64,000 bases of DNA from an uncultured Caulobacterales bacterium. GTDB lineage: Bacteria; Pseudomonadota; Alphaproteobacteria; Caulobacterales; Maricaulaceae. Below the pieces are notes generated by a model. That model was given only the letters and a program-made list of their open reading frames with translations. It made no database searches and was not told the origin of the DNA. Position numbers and translations under genes: made by a program. Positions 10,645 through 20,108 of the stretch are shown here, piece by piece; the first letter of the stretch is position 1; each line of letters starts with the position of its first letter. Where the stretch lies: NCBI GenBank assembly GCA_947503715.1, contig CANNER010000001.1, forward strand, positions 868,001-932,000, in the 5' to 3' direction.

Positions 10645-11528
10645 CAGCTCATCATCTTCTCAATCGGGAGGACGAGGATCGCCCGCGCACCGAGGGTCTT
10701 TAGACCCTCAAGGGTTTCCCAGAACACTGTTTCAGTACATACGGCCTGAACGGCAACAAGGTCTTCCGGTCCGCCCAATGGAATGATTGTGGGAGAGTCG
10801 GAACCGGGCAGAAGGTCCGTGATCTCTTTAACCGCAGACTTTGGTGCATTGAGCATAATATATTTGGTCTCGGCGGATTTCAGAACACCGTCGATGCGGT
10901 TCATAAGCTTATCGAGGATGTCAGATTTGTTTGCTGATAATTCCCGAGCGGAGCGAATGAGAACCGCTTCGCTTTCAAGAATGGTTTCAAAAGCGGTGAG
11001 ACCATTCGCCTCCAGTGTCGCGCCGGAGGAGACGAGATCACAAATGCTCTCCGCAATTTGAATGGAGGGCGCGAGTTCGACAGCGCCTTTCATTTCGACC
11101 AACTTCGCGTCAATGCCATTTTCGGAAAGGTAGCGTCCTGTGACGCCGGGATACGTCGTCGCGATACGGGTGCCGCTCAGATCACTTGCGGATTGAACCT
11201 TACCAGTCTCCGCCGCTGCCAAACAGAGTTTACAGCGCGAGAACCCGAGACGCATAGCAATGGCAGCATCCAATTCGTTCTTTGACACCAATTGTTCTTC
11301 GACGAGAACATTTTCGCCAACGATACCAATATCCGCCGCATTATTCGCGACGAAAGAGGGGATGTCATCATCCCGCACGAGCAGAAGATCAATCGGCATA
11401 TTTTTCACGCGCGCGAGCAACCCGCCGCCCCGAATGGAAAAGCGTAAACCACATTTCTTCAACAGGGCGAAACTGTCTTCAGCCAAGCGTCCCTTTTTTT
11501 GGAGTGCGATTTTCAGACGATCTGTCAT
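10644..11528 (-). CDS. hisG: ATP phosphoribosyltransferase HisG, long form
   Basis: First and feedback-controlled step of histidine synthesis. At 294 residues it is the long form (HisGL) with a C-terminal ACT-like regulatory domain (about 220-294), so it should not need HisZ. Seen motifs are LKIALQKKGRLAEDSF at the N-terminus, VGENVLVEE and the PRPP loop DLVSSGATLEANGL. The start overlaps the upstream regulator stop as ATGA, tying hisG translation to it. Confidence 0.96.
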   Translation of the reverse strand: MTDRLKIALQKKGRLAEDSFALLKKCGLRFSIRGGGLLARVKNMPIDLLLVRDDDIPSFVANNAADIGIVGENVLVEEQLVSKNELDAAIAMRLGFSRCKLCLAAAETGKVQSASDLSGTRIATTYPGVTGRYLSENGIDAKLVEMKGAVELAPSIQIAESICDLVSSGATLEANGLTAFETILESEAVLIRSARELSANKSDILDKLMNRIDGVLKSAETKYIMLNAPKSAVKEITDLLPGSDSPTIIPLGGPEDLVAVQAVCTETVFWETLEGLKTLGARAILVLPIEKMMS

Positions 11529-11815
11529 GATTCTTCTTTCATTTGTTCCAGAACGGCCCTGTATCCGCCATGCGGTTCATCACGCAGGAAACGGGCGACG
11601 CGCCCAATTGTGGTGGTAGACACGCCAGTCTCTGCTTGAATTTCGCGGTAACTCATCCCACCAGCTTCGAGCATCTGCGCGACGTGCCAACGCTCAGACA
11701 GTGCGCGCAATTCAGCAGGCGTGCAGAGGTCCACGAGGAAACGCTCCGCCTCTTCTGCGGTGTTCAGTGATGTCAACGCATTTGCGAGATCAAGATATCG
11801 AGACGTCTGGGTCAT
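11525..11815 (-). CDS. TrpR-like (YerC/YecD family) regulator heading the his operon
   Basis: A 96-residue protein of the TrpR-repressor superfamily. The helix-turn-helix is visible in MSYREIQAETGVSTTTIGRV, preceded by LCTPAELRALSERWHVAQML, the TrpR-type helical core. It is the first gene of the his operon. TrpR-family repressors of histidine operons (called HisR) are known in Xanthomonadales, so autoregulated repression by histidine or a histidyl-tRNA-linked signal is plausible but inferred. There is no Shine-Dalgarno sequence before the ATG, and a promoter-like pair and an imperfect palindrome sit directly upstream. Confidence 0.88.
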   Translation of the reverse strand: MTQTSRYLDLANALTSLNTAEEAERFLVDLCTPAELRALSERWHVAQMLEAGGMSYREIQAETGVSTTTIGRVARFLRDEPHGGYRAVLEQMKEES

Positions 11816-11855
11816 TGTGCCAGCGTGCTAATACATTGACCCAAATGGAAAGCAA
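11816..11855 (-). promoter_or_regulatory. Candidate his operon promoter with overlapping operator
   Basis: On the minus strand TTGCTT (11855-11850) and TATTAG (11833-11828), 16 bases apart, make a plausible -35/-10 pair. Only 12 bases separate the -10 from the ATG at 11815, so the transcript would have almost no leader, consistent with the missing ribosome site. An imperfect palindrome TGTATTAGC-AC-GCTGGCACA (11835-11816) covers the -10 and could be the operator of the TrpR-like protein. Inferred from sequence alone. Confidence 0.4.
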
Positions 11856-11895
11856 GCAGCTATTTCATATATTCCGAAGAAATTATGACCGATGA

Positions 11896-11920
11896 GGAAA
11901 GGGGGCCTTACGCCCCCAAA
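11896..11920 (-). terminator. Hairpin terminator after the RTX gene
   Basis: On the minus strand GGGGGC (11917-11912), loop GTAAG, GCCCCC (11906-11901) is followed by TTTCC. The stem is strong but the T run is short. It lies just past the stop codon of the giant RTX gene and before the his promoter. Confidence 0.6.
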
Positions 11921-11927
11921 TCGAAGA

Positions 11928-14900
11928 TTATGCTATAGCGGCCATCATATCGACGCCGTCAAACCCAAGGATGTCCTCATCCGAGAGATCAGAGAGATCA
12001 AAACCTTCCAAGACCAAGACGGCACCGTTGGAGAATGTCAGAACGCTATCACCATCTTGTTGCACGGCACTGTCCAGCGCGCTCTGTATGTCAGCATCGC
12101 TGAAATCGGATAGGTCAAGTAGATCTACACCATCGGTAAAGTCAGTGACAATTGTCGTCGCAGCGGATGCATTGAAGATAAATATATCTGCTCCGCCACC
12201 CCCCGTAAGGATGTCATTCGAACTTCCGCCATCCAGAATGTCATTGCCGGATTGTCCGTTGAGACTATCGTTACCCCCGCCGCCGATCAGGCGATCATTT
12301 CCGCCGCCACCGAAAAGTAAGTCATTGCCTTGTTGACCGAAGAGTCTGTCCTCACCTGAACCACCATACAGTCTATCTGCACCGCGCCCACCGATCAGAA
12401 GGTCATTGCCGGCACCACCGCCAAGGAAGTCATCTCCGGCATTACCCTCTATAAGATCATTTCCGTCTTCACCTCGAAGAACGTCATCACCCAAACCACC
12501 GGAAATCAGGTCGCGACCATTTCCGCCGAGGAGAGTGTCATTTCCATTTCCGCCATCAATGACGTCATTATTCGCTTGGCCTTCAATACGGTCCGCACCG
12601 TCTCCGCCTGATAAGGTGTCATCGCCGGAACCGCCCAAGATATTATCATCGCCATTTCCGCCATCAACTTGGTCATCGCCACTTCCAGCCAGGATTCTAT
12701 CATTTCCATCACCACCGAATATGCTGTCATCCCCATCACCAGCGACGATGATGTCATTTCCAGCATCGCCAAAGAGTTGATCATTGCCCGCTTCACCGAA
12801 AATACGGTCACTGCCTGCGCCGCCGGCAATAAAGTCATCCTCTGCCGTTCCACGGAGGAAGTCACGTGAGTCAGATCCAACAACACCAATTCTCAAGTCA
12901 AAACTGCCGAACTCATTGTCCACAGCGAATAGATCGAATTCACCATTTGTAATTCTCATACGATCATTGAGAGCGCCGTCCCCCTCATTATCATATTCAA
13001 TGAAGGTGACGCCATCTTCATGGTAATATCGCAGTTCACCTGCTCGGCCTGAAAATTCTGCTGCCCCAATAAAAATCAGGTCAATTGGCTCTCCGTTTGG
13101 ATCCCCCCGGCCCTGTCCGAAAGAAATTCTGTCAGCGTTCTCAAGGTCTGTAATTTCGTCAGTATATCCGAACCGACTGCTGACAAAATCAAATGTATCT
13201 GCGCCGTCACCACCGGTAAGAGTGTCGCCATTAAAGCCACCAATCAGTGTGTCGTTACCAGCTCCACCATTGAGAATATCTCGACCAAAGAAACCATCCA
13301 GAACGTTGTCATTCTCGTCACCTGTGATGACATCATCATAGATACTGCCGATAACGTTCTCGACATTTATGATTGTATCACCAGTGGCATTGCCACCGGA
13401 AGCCGTTCCTAAAGCGAGGTCAATGATGATTCCTTCACCACTGCGGTCATAGAAATATCGAACTTCATCAATGCCATCACCGCCATCAAGGAAATCTGCG
13501 CCATCGAGGCCAATGAGGACATCGCGACCTGCGCTGCCGATGAGTGTGTCATTACCTGTGTTTACTAAATTCGAACCGAGTTGTGACCCGAAGGCGAACT
13601 CACCCCCGATAAGGAAGTTACGGAATTCAGGATCGTCGAGCTCGGATGCATATATTGTGTCATCGCCAAAACCACCTTGCAAGGTAGCTGTCGTACCATT
13701 TCCGAAAATAACGTCATCAAATCCACTGCCACTAATTCTTTGGAAGTTGGAAAGAGTATCTCCCTCGGCATAACCGCCTGTGAATTCACCCGTGAGGAAA
13801 TTGAGAGTAACAGCAGCATCTGAATTCCGGTAAGTTAGGAAATCAAATCCCTCACCACCGTCCAGCGTGTCACCACCGGCTGATGCAATGACACTATCAT
13901 CGCCGTCTTCACCGTTCAATGTGTCCGAACCAATACCGCCCGTAATAATGTCGTCTCCAGCGCCCGCAAAAATAATACTACCGGTATTTCCTGCGATGAG
14001 TTGGTCGTCTCCCAAGCCAGAGATAATGTTTTCGATGCTGACTAGAATATCCTGATTTACCTCAGGGCCCGGGGTCGCGGAAGTCCCTTGTATAAGGTCA
14101 ATGATGAACCCAGAATCGGAAAATTCGTATTGTGAAACATCATATGTGTCCGATCCGAGCCCTCCGTCAATTCTATCCTCGCCTGAAGACGTGAAAATGA
14201 CATCGTCTCCATCAAGACCGTTAATTACATCAATGGCGGAGGTTCCGAGTAAGATATCATCACCTGTTGTTCCTTCAATTGAAGGAACGAGGTCTGCGAA
14301 TAACTCAAAAGTACCATCCCGCGCTGAAGCAGCACTGACAGAAATATAGTATCGGCCCGATTCATTCACAAAGAATGGTAATTCGTTGAGGGCTCCGGAT
14401 ATGAAGGCCCCGTTTTCGTCGTAAATTCTTATATTTAACCCGTCCGCAAAATCACTTTGCGTACGAAAGTTGAGATTGTTTCCGGCTATCAGATCAATTC
14501 CAAGCCAATCCTCATCAAAGGCATAATTGATTGAGGCTACGATAGAGGAACCAAGATTTAATTCTCCAACCGTATTTATTGTATTGTCATAATCATCGAT
14601 AACAATTTCACTGGATAGGCTATAATCGGTAACGATATCGAATGAACTGGAAACCTGAATATAAAATACGCCATCGGCAATACCTTGAATTAGGATTTCT
14701 GAAAAAATTTGTCCGTTGTCATTAGTATAAAAAGACGGAAACTCGACGAAGAAACCAGTCTCATCAAGTAAAATGATATCAACAGGATCGAGAGATCTAA
14801 AGCGGATAAGTTCGTCAGAATTTAGCTCAACGCGTATCCAATCGATATCTAATCTACTGTCTATGGATCCGGCAATAAAACTGTCAAACCCTAGAAAAGC

Positions 14901-16856
14901 GGTGGTGTCAGCATTGGCACTGTAGTCATCGTCGAATTCTTCCACAGAAACTGTATAATCAGTGCGATCGAGACTACTAACTGAAATGTAGTAAGTACCC
15001 GTCAGTGCAATATCTGTGATAAGTTCTCTGGAACGAGTGAAGTCAGTATTTCTAAAAACCTGACCAAAACTAATTACGCCTCCATCAGCGTCGTAAAGAG
15101 TTAGTTGTGCCGGGACTAAGCCGCCACTATCTACAACAAATCGATATGTTTCACCTTCAACAAGGTCGATTTGTATCCAATCATCGTCGCCACGAAAATC
15201 GATAGCGCCTGAAACTTCTCCTCCGACTATGAGATTGGCAGTTGTATCGATGGTCGCGAGATAATCATCCTCAACTATTGCAGCTGAAATTGTATAGTCA
15301 GTTACCCCTCCAGAGATGGCGAGATAAAATGTACCAACCAGCGACTGATCCAGTAAGATGTCTGCAATGGGATTTCCGCCAGAGTCTGTTCCCATGCTGG
15401 AAAGAATTACTTGTTGCCCCGATTCATCGTAAAGTGTGAAAGACATTCGGAAAGCAGGGTCGGAACGTAACTCGACAAGATTTTCACCATTTAGTGTTAA
15501 TCTGAACCAATCTTCTTCGCCTGACACTTGAATTGCGCCAGAAACGTCTTCACCGACCGTTAAGATGCCTGTCGTTGATGTATCACCAGCAAAATCGTCC
15601 TCTAATAATTCAGATTCGATCAAGTAAGTTGGCTGAGAATTTTCTCCGGTAAAGCCCGTGCCAGAGACAACTAAATAATAGGTGCCTGAAAGCGAATCAT
15701 CTATTTCTAAGTAAGATGTGGTTTGACCGGATTGAGAAAATGTTAGACGTTCAAATACGACGATGTCACCATTATTGTCTACAAGCGAAAGACTGAGGTT
15801 CTGCGTAAATCCATCTTCAATCGGATGGTTAACAGTGAAACGTCCAAACTGGTTTGATTGTAGATCAACTTGGAACCAGTCTTCGTCGTCACGAAAATTG
15901 ATCTGGCCCTGAACCTGTGTTCCTAGTGAAATTTCACCTGTAGTTGAAGTGTTAGCTGCGAAATCATCTTCGATTGTAACAGAAGTCAAATTGTAATCAT
16001 CAAGGGAGCGAGTAGACCCGAAATCCGTGACAGAAAAGAAATAGGTCCCTGCGGCGCTGGCGTCGAAAACATATTCTCTGTCATTGCCCGAGTATACATT
16101 CAGTTCAGGGGACTGCGATCTAAGACCGTAGATTTGTCCCTGGTTCAGGGTCAATCTGATGACTTGATTAGCCTCAACCGTAATCGCAAACCAATCCGTA
16201 TCATCCTCAAAATCGATACGGCCTTCAACGACTGTGCCGTCTGTCGGAATGACGCCTAGTGTTGTTTCGTCATCCGCAAAATCATCTGTAACGACTTCCG
16301 TCGTTAGGGAATAATTTGCCGAACTGGCAGAAGAACTGACATCAAGATAATATGTCCCGGCCTGATCTGCTCTCAAAACAATACCTCTACCAAAGCTGGC
16401 ACCTCCCAGGCTGGTCGGCGGACCAAAGTTGCTATCAACGAGGTTTCCATCTGCATCTCTGAGCACAACACCAACGTCTGAATTGAAGACAGGGTTTACG
16501 ACCCTCAAGATTTCGCCGCCCGCAAGGTCGACGGCGAACCAGTCACTGTCTCCACTGAAATCTATTTGACCTGTAATAGTGCCGCCATTGCGGTCAACAA
16601 CGCCCGTCGTGGAGGCGTCACCCGCAAAATCATCAGTTTCCATATTCCGGAAAGGCGATGAGAGCTGGACGATTGAAAAATTGCTTTGAGCAAAGATGGA
16701 AACATTGAACTCGTTATCGTTACGACCGGAAAAAAGGGCGCCGCTAACATATGGGAACAGTAAATTGGAATTTGTGAGCCTGTCAATTATCCCGTAGTCG
16801 AGCAGAACTGCCGGCTCCACTTGATCCTGCGAAATACCAAAAACGAATTCACTCAC
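11928..16856 (-). CDS. Giant secreted RTX protein with seven PPC-type repeats
   Basis: About 1642 residues, acidic, almost free of cysteine. After a short N-terminal segment (SEFVFGISQDQ...) come seven repeats of roughly 105 residues, each beginning with a DD(F/Y)...TTG-type motif and containing GxIdf..d.DW(F/I), typical of bacterial pre-peptidase C-terminal (PPC) beta-sandwiches. The rest is calcium-binding RTX nonapeptides (GGxGxDxxx), densest in the last 350 residues. The C-terminus (TDFTDGVDLLDLSDFSDADI) matches type I secretion substrates. No protease, lipase or other catalytic domain is evident, so an adhesin or surface-layer-like role is inferred. A GTG at 16883 is in frame, but the GTG at 16856 has GGGGGA 6 bases upstream and is preferred. 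No secretion ATPase gene is nearby. Confidence 0.85.
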   Translation of the reverse strand: MSEFVFGISQDQVEPAVLLDYGIIDRLTNSNLLFPYVSGALFSGRNDNEFNVSIFAQSNFSIVQLSSPFRNMETDDFAGDASTTGVVDRNGGTITGQIDFSGDSDWFAVDLAGGEILRVVNPVFNSDVGVVLRDADGNLVDSNFGPPTSLGGASFGRGIVLRADQAGTYYLDVSSSASSANYSLTTEVVTDDFADDETTLGVIPTDGTVVEGRIDFEDDTDWFAITVEANQVIRLTLNQGQIYGLRSQSPELNVYSGNDREYVFDASAAGTYFFSVTDFGSTRSLDDYNLTSVTIEDDFAANTSTTGEISLGTQVQGQINFRDDEDWFQVDLQSNQFGRFTVNHPIEDGFTQNLSLSLVDNNGDIVVFERLTFSQSGQTTSYLEIDDSLSGTYYLVVSGTGFTGENSQPTYLIESELLEDDFAGDTSTTGILTVGEDVSGAIQVSGEEDWFRLTLNGENLVELRSDPAFRMSFTLYDESGQQVILSSMGTDSGGNPIADILLDQSLVGTFYLAISGGVTDYTISAAIVEDDYLATIDTTANLIVGGEVSGAIDFRGDDDWIQIDLVEGETYRFVVDSGGLVPAQLTLYDADGGVISFGQVFRNTDFTRSRELITDIALTGTYYISVSSLDRTDYTVSVEEFDDDYSANADTTAFLGFDSFIAGSIDSRLDIDWIRVELNSDELIRFRSLDPVDIILLDETGFFVEFPSFYTNDNGQIFSEILIQGIADGVFYIQVSSSFDIVTDYSLSSEIVIDDYDNTINTVGELNLGSSIVASINYAFDEDWLGIDLIAGNNLNFRTQSDFADGLNIRIYDENGAFISGALNELPFFVNESGRYYISVSAASARDGTFELFADLVPSIEGTTGDDILLGTSAIDVINGLDGDDVIFTSSGEDRIDGGLGSDTYDVSQYEFSDSGFIIDLIQGTSATPGPEVNQDILVSIENIISGLGDDQLIAGNTGSIIFAGAGDDIITGGIGSDTLNGEDGDDSVIASAGGDTLDGGEGFDFLTYRNSDAAVTLNFLTGEFTGGYAEGDTLSNFQRISGSGFDDVIFGNGTTATLQGGFGDDTIYASELDDPEFRNFLIGGEFAFGSQLGSNLVNTGNDTLIGSAGRDVLIGLDGADFLDGGDGIDEVRYFYDRSGEGIIIDLALGTASGGNATGDTIINVENVIGSIYDDVITGDENDNVLDGFFGRDILNGGAGNDTLIGGFNGDTLTGGDGADTFDFVSSRFGYTDEITDLENADRISFGQGRGDPNGEPIDLIFIGAAEFSGRAGELRYYHEDGVTFIEYDNEGDGALNDRMRITNGEFDLFAVDNEFGSFDLRIGVVGSDSRDFLRGTAEDDFIAGGAGSDRIFGEAGNDQLFGDAGNDIIVAGDGDDSIFGGDGNDRILAGSGDDQVDGGNGDDNILGGSGDDTLSGGDGADRIEGQANNDVIDGGNGNDTLLGGNGRDLISGGLGDDVLRGEDGNDLIEGNAGDDFLGGGAGNDLLIGGRGADRLYGGSGEDRLFGQQGNDLLFGGGGNDRLIGGGGNDSLNGQSGNDILDGGSSNDILTGGGGADIFIFNASAATTIVTDFTDGVDLLDLSDFSDADIQSALDSAVQQDGDSVLTFSNGAVLVLEGFDLSDLSDEDILGFDGVDMMAAIA

Positions 16857-16942
16857 GAGAAATCCCCCATAACCCAAATGCACCCGCCATTACGCGTTGC
16901 AAAATCGCCAATAGCATTTCAAGAAAAAAAATTCAGGGGAAG

Positions 16943-17032
16943 TGGCGGGCGGGGAGGGATTCGAACCCCCGATAGATTTGCACCTATGCCGGTTTTCAAG
17001 ACCGGTGCATTCAACCACTCTGCCACCCGCCC
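16943..17032 (-). tRNA. tRNA-Ser (UGA)
   Basis: A 90-base class II tRNA on the minus strand. The acceptor stem is GGGCGGG/CCCGCCC, the discriminator is G and CCA is encoded. The D-arm reads GCAGAGTGGTTGAATGC. The anticodon stem-loop CCGGTCTTGAAAACCGG gives anticodon TGA. A long variable arm and the T-arm GGGGGTTCGAATCCCTC follow. Confidence 0.97.
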
Positions 17033-17275
17033 GGATGTGAGTTTGCGGCGCATATGACAATTCAGGGCAGGGCGCAAGACCCTCTCTGCCGTTAACCCTT
17101 TGCCAACCTTGAAATTTGAGAGACCGTCAACCCTGATTTCGAACGCGCATTTAAGCTTACTGTTTTATCTACTTTCTCATCGGGAGACACCCAAGGGCGT
17201 TTCGGACAAAGATGTCCGGCACATGTCACAAGAGTCACTCGGCGAATGAGATAAGCGTAGTTAAAGGTGAATGTG

Positions 17276-18211
17276 ATGGTGAGCACAAAGCAGGTTTTGA
17301 TGGGTGTTCTGGCGGTAACGCTGGGTTTGAGCGTCTCAGGGTGTGCTTCAACGAGCATATCGAAATCCGTGAAGGCGGCGCCGATTACTTACAAGATAGG
17401 TGACGGCGCGACGAAATATGCCTCCCTCTCAACACCACGCGCACCAATGAAACGCGCTGTCCCGGAAAGTTACATTCCGGCCCGCCCCATGCCTGCCCCG
17501 CAGGCGCAACAGTCATTTGATCAGGCTAGTGTAGATAAAGATTTGTACAAACATCAACGCCTCGGCAAGCGCTATAAAATCCGCGGCAAGAGCTACACCC
17601 CGAAACATCAACCTGATTATGATGTAACAGGTGTCGCGTCATGGTACGGCCCTAAATTTCACGGTAAGCCCACGGCAACGGGCGAGACATTTGACCAGAA
17701 CGCTTTAACGGCGGCGCATAAAACGCTCCCGCTGAACTCTATGCTCTTCGTGACCAATGTCGAAAACGGCAAGACCCTCATGGTCCGGTTGAACGACCGT
17801 GGTCCGTTTGTCGGCGACCGTATTATTGATCTATCCCAAGCGTCTGCGAAAGCCCTTGGCATTACCGGATTGGGTCAAGTACGCGTTCAATATGCCGGAC
17901 CTGCTGACCCCATGGCGGCAAACCGCGCGCCTGTCCGTGCGCCCGTTCCAGTTGAGCGTCCGCAGGAGAACTTTGTTGAAGCGCCTTACACGGCCCCAAC
18001 ACCTGCGCCGTCTATGCCATTTTCCCCGCCTGAACCCGCGCCTTACACACCTGCTGCGCCTGTCGCGCCGTCCGCCCCGCAAGCGGTACAACCGGATACG
18101 GTTGATCCGTCGACAGGGAACGTGACCCTGACAATTAAAGGTCCGATACACATTGCGAGCCACAAGGGTCCTCAGCCTCGTCTCATACGTGAGCGCGTTA
18201 AAACGAAATAG
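17276..18211 (+). CDS. rlpA: RlpA-family septal lipoprotein (double-psi beta-barrel)
   Basis: Envelope lipoprotein of the RlpA family, whose members act on peptidoglycan at the septum, as lytic transglycosylases in some species. The signal peptide ends in a lipobox (LSVSGC), and the RlpA/DPBB domain spans about residues 115-210 with GVASWYGPKFHGKPTATGE, TAAHKTLPLNS and VRLNDRGPFVGDRIIDLS, including the conserved Asp in NDRGPF. A Pro/Ala-rich tail follows; no SPOR domain is seen, unlike E. coli RlpA. The ATG at 17276 is favoured because AAAGGTGA lies 5 bases upstream; a GTG at 17267 is also in frame. A terminator separates it from the carboxypeptidase gene. Confidence 0.9.
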   Translation: MVSTKQVLMGVLAVTLGLSVSGCASTSISKSVKAAPITYKIGDGATKYASLSTPRAPMKRAVPESYIPARPMPAPQAQQSFDQASVDKDLYKHQRLGKRYKIRGKSYTPKHQPDYDVTGVASWYGPKFHGKPTATGETFDQNALTAAHKTLPLNSMLFVTNVENGKTLMVRLNDRGPFVGDRIIDLSQASAKALGITGLGQVRVQYAGPADPMAANRAPVRAPVPVERPQENFVEAPYTAPTPAPSMPFSPPEPAPYTPAAPVAPSAPQAVQPDTVDPSTGNVTLTIKGPIHIASHKGPQPRLIRERVKTK

Positions 18212-18260
18212 AGTTATCGCAGGGCTCTGCCTTGCGATTGCCACACCTCCATGCAAATTG

Positions 18261-18290
18261 AACGGAGCGTCCTTCCGGGCGCTCCGTTTT
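18261..18290 (+). terminator. Rho-independent terminator of rlpA
   Basis: ACGGAGCGTCC-TTCC-GGGCGCTCCGT stem-loop (one G-T pair) followed by TTTT, 50 bases after the rlpA stop. Confidence 0.85.
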
Positions 18291-18316
18291 GATTCTAATC
18301 GAGGTCTTCCGCTCCT

Positions 18317-19453
18317 GTGTTCAAACCGTTTTTATACTTAACCCTATCGCTGGCTTTTTCGGGTCATGCCTATGCGCAAACCTCCTTTCAAACCGAAGCG
18401 CCCCACGCTGTTATTATCGACGCAGCCTCCGGCGAAGTCCTGTTTGAGAAGGATGCGCGGCAACCCATGCCACCCGCCTCAATGACGAAAATCATGACCG
18501 CGCAAATGGTGTTTGAGGCACTCGAAGCCGGTACACTCAGTCCTGCTACCGAATTTGTCGTCAGTGAAGATGCCTGGCGTCGCGGCGGATTTGCCTCGGG
18601 TTCCTCGACCATGGCGTTGGATTTGAATTCGAAAGTCTCCGTCGAAAACCTTATCAAAGGCGTTATTATCCAATCCGGAAATGATGCCTGTATTGTCCTC
18701 GCTGAAGGCATGGTGGGCTCGGAAACAGCTTTTGCCGAGCGAATGACAGCGCGTGCCCGCGAGATGGGTTTGGACAGCGCGACCTTCCGCAATGCGACGG
18801 GTTGGCCGCATCCCGAACACCGGATTAGTGCGCTCGACCTCGCCAAACTCGCACAGAAACAGATTTTACAGTTTCCGCAATATTATCCCATCTATGCGGA
18901 AACAGAATTTACGTGGAACGGTGTGCGACAGTTCAACCGCAATCCGATTCTCGGCCGCGTCACGGGCGCAGATGGCCTTAAGACGGGAAGCACGAGCGAA
19001 GCCGGATACGGCCTTGTCGGGTCAGCTAAGCGCGGGGATGACCGGCGCATCATCGTTATCAATGGCCTCGAAAGCGCTGCCGACCGCCGCGACGTCGCAA
19101 CGCGACTGATGGAGGCGGCATTCTTACAATTTCGGGTCTATGACTTACACAGCCAAGGCGAGACATTGGCGGAAGTCGATATTTTCATGGGAAATTCTGA
19201 GAAAGTCGGCGTGGCCCTCACTCAGGACATTCGGAAAGGTATGCCGATTAGTGACCGTAACTCTGTCACGACGTCTGTTAAATATGTCACGCTTGCGGCG
19301 CCTATTACAAAAGGCGACAAAGTTGCAGAACTCGAAGTGAAGATTCCCGGACGTCCCGTCGAGACATATGACCTCGTTGCCATAGAAGATGTGGCGCGTA
19401 AGGGTCTGTTTGCACGAGCTTGGTCCGGATTGATGATAAAGTTGAGGGGCTAA
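18317..19453 (+). CDS. D-alanyl-D-alanine carboxypeptidase (DacA/DacC type, S11)
   Basis: Low-molecular-weight penicillin-binding protein that trims peptidoglycan stem peptides in the periplasm. A GTG start is followed by a signal peptide ending ...GHAYA-QT. The serine-peptidase motifs are all present: SMTK (PASMTKIMTA), SGN (IIQSGNDAC) and KTG (DGLKTGSTSEAGYG). The C-terminal beta-sandwich domain and a terminal amphipathic helix (FARAWSGLMIKLRG) fit class C anchoring to the inner membrane. The 378-residue length is normal. It begins a tightly packed run with tmk, holB and tatD. Confidence 0.95.
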   Translation: MFKPFLYLTLSLAFSGHAYAQTSFQTEAPHAVIIDAASGEVLFEKDARQPMPPASMTKIMTAQMVFEALEAGTLSPATEFVVSEDAWRRGGFASGSSTMALDLNSKVSVENLIKGVIIQSGNDACIVLAEGMVGSETAFAERMTARAREMGLDSATFRNATGWPHPEHRISALDLAKLAQKQILQFPQYYPIYAETEFTWNGVRQFNRNPILGRVTGADGLKTGSTSEAGYGLVGSAKRGDDRRIIVINGLESAADRRDVATRLMEAAFLQFRVYDLHSQGETLAEVDIFMGNSEKVGVALTQDIRKGMPISDRNSVTTSVKYVTLAAPITKGDKVAELEVKIPGRPVETYDLVAIEDVARKGLFARAWSGLMIKLRG

Positions 19454-19457
19454 AACG

Positions 19458-20108
19458 ATGGCACAAGGAAAATTTCTGACATTTGAGGGCGGTGAAGGTG
19501 CCGGTAAGACGACCCAGGCCAAAATGTTGGCAGGCGCTTTGGAAAAGGCCGGGATTGAAACACTATTGACACGCGAACCCGGTGGTACGTTCGGCGCGGA
19601 AGCCATTCGCGACCTCGTCCTGTCCGGTACGTCAGATCGCTGGTCTGGCATGACCGAACTCCTGCTGATGTATGCGGCCAGGATTGACCACGTGGAGAAA
19701 TTGATAAAACCCGCCTTGGACCGGGGGGTTTGGGTGATCTCTGACCGTTTTGCGGATTCCAGCATGGCCTATCAGGGGTATGCGCGCGGATTGGGACGCG
19801 ACCGCGTGAAAGCCGTCCATGAATCTGTGATGGGCGGGTTTGAACCTGACCTGACGATTTTGTTCGATATGGATGCCGTCCTGGCGCAGAAACGTGTGGA
19901 AACCCGCGGTGAAGACCTCACCCGCTTCGACGCCGAGAGTTTGGACTTCCACAAAGCTCTCCGCGAGGCCTTTCTGGAGATCGCGGGAGATAATCCGGAC
20001 CGTATCGTCACAGTGGATGCGGATGGGTCCCGTGGAAACGTACACAATGCTATCCTCTTCGCGCTCACCAAAGCGCATCCGGACCTCGCGGGAAAGTTGG
20101 GGGCGTAA
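19458..20108 (+). CDS. tmk: Thymidylate kinase
   Basis: Phosphorylates dTMP to dTDP. The P-loop FEGGEGAGKTTQ is at the N-terminus, TREPGGTFGAE and the DR(F/Y)xxSxxAYQG motif (SDRFADSSMAYQG) follow, and the lid region is typical. The 216-residue length is normal. The gene lies 4 bases after the carboxypeptidase stop and directly abuts holB, the usual alphaproteobacterial order. Confidence 0.97.
   Translation: MAQGKFLTFEGGEGAGKTTQAKMLAGALEKAGIETLLTREPGGTFGAEAIRDLVLSGTSDRWSGMTELLLMYAARIDHVEKLIKPALDRGVWVISDRFADSSMAYQGYARGLGRDRVKAVHESVMGGFEPDLTILFDMDAVLAQKRVETRGEDLTRFDAESLDFHKALREAFLEIAGDNPDRIVTVDADGSRGNVHNAILFALTKAHPDLAGKLGA

Noticed and set aside
12406-12780. Plus-strand Pro/Ser-rich frames opposite the RTX repeats
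   Set aside because: The Ser/Pro-rich composition is the antisense reading of Gly/Asp repeats; no start signal or homology.
17092-17108. CtrA box (TTAA-N7-TTAA) upstream of rlpA
   Set aside because: The sequence TTAACCCTTTGCCAA matches only one half-site; too weak to list as a feature.
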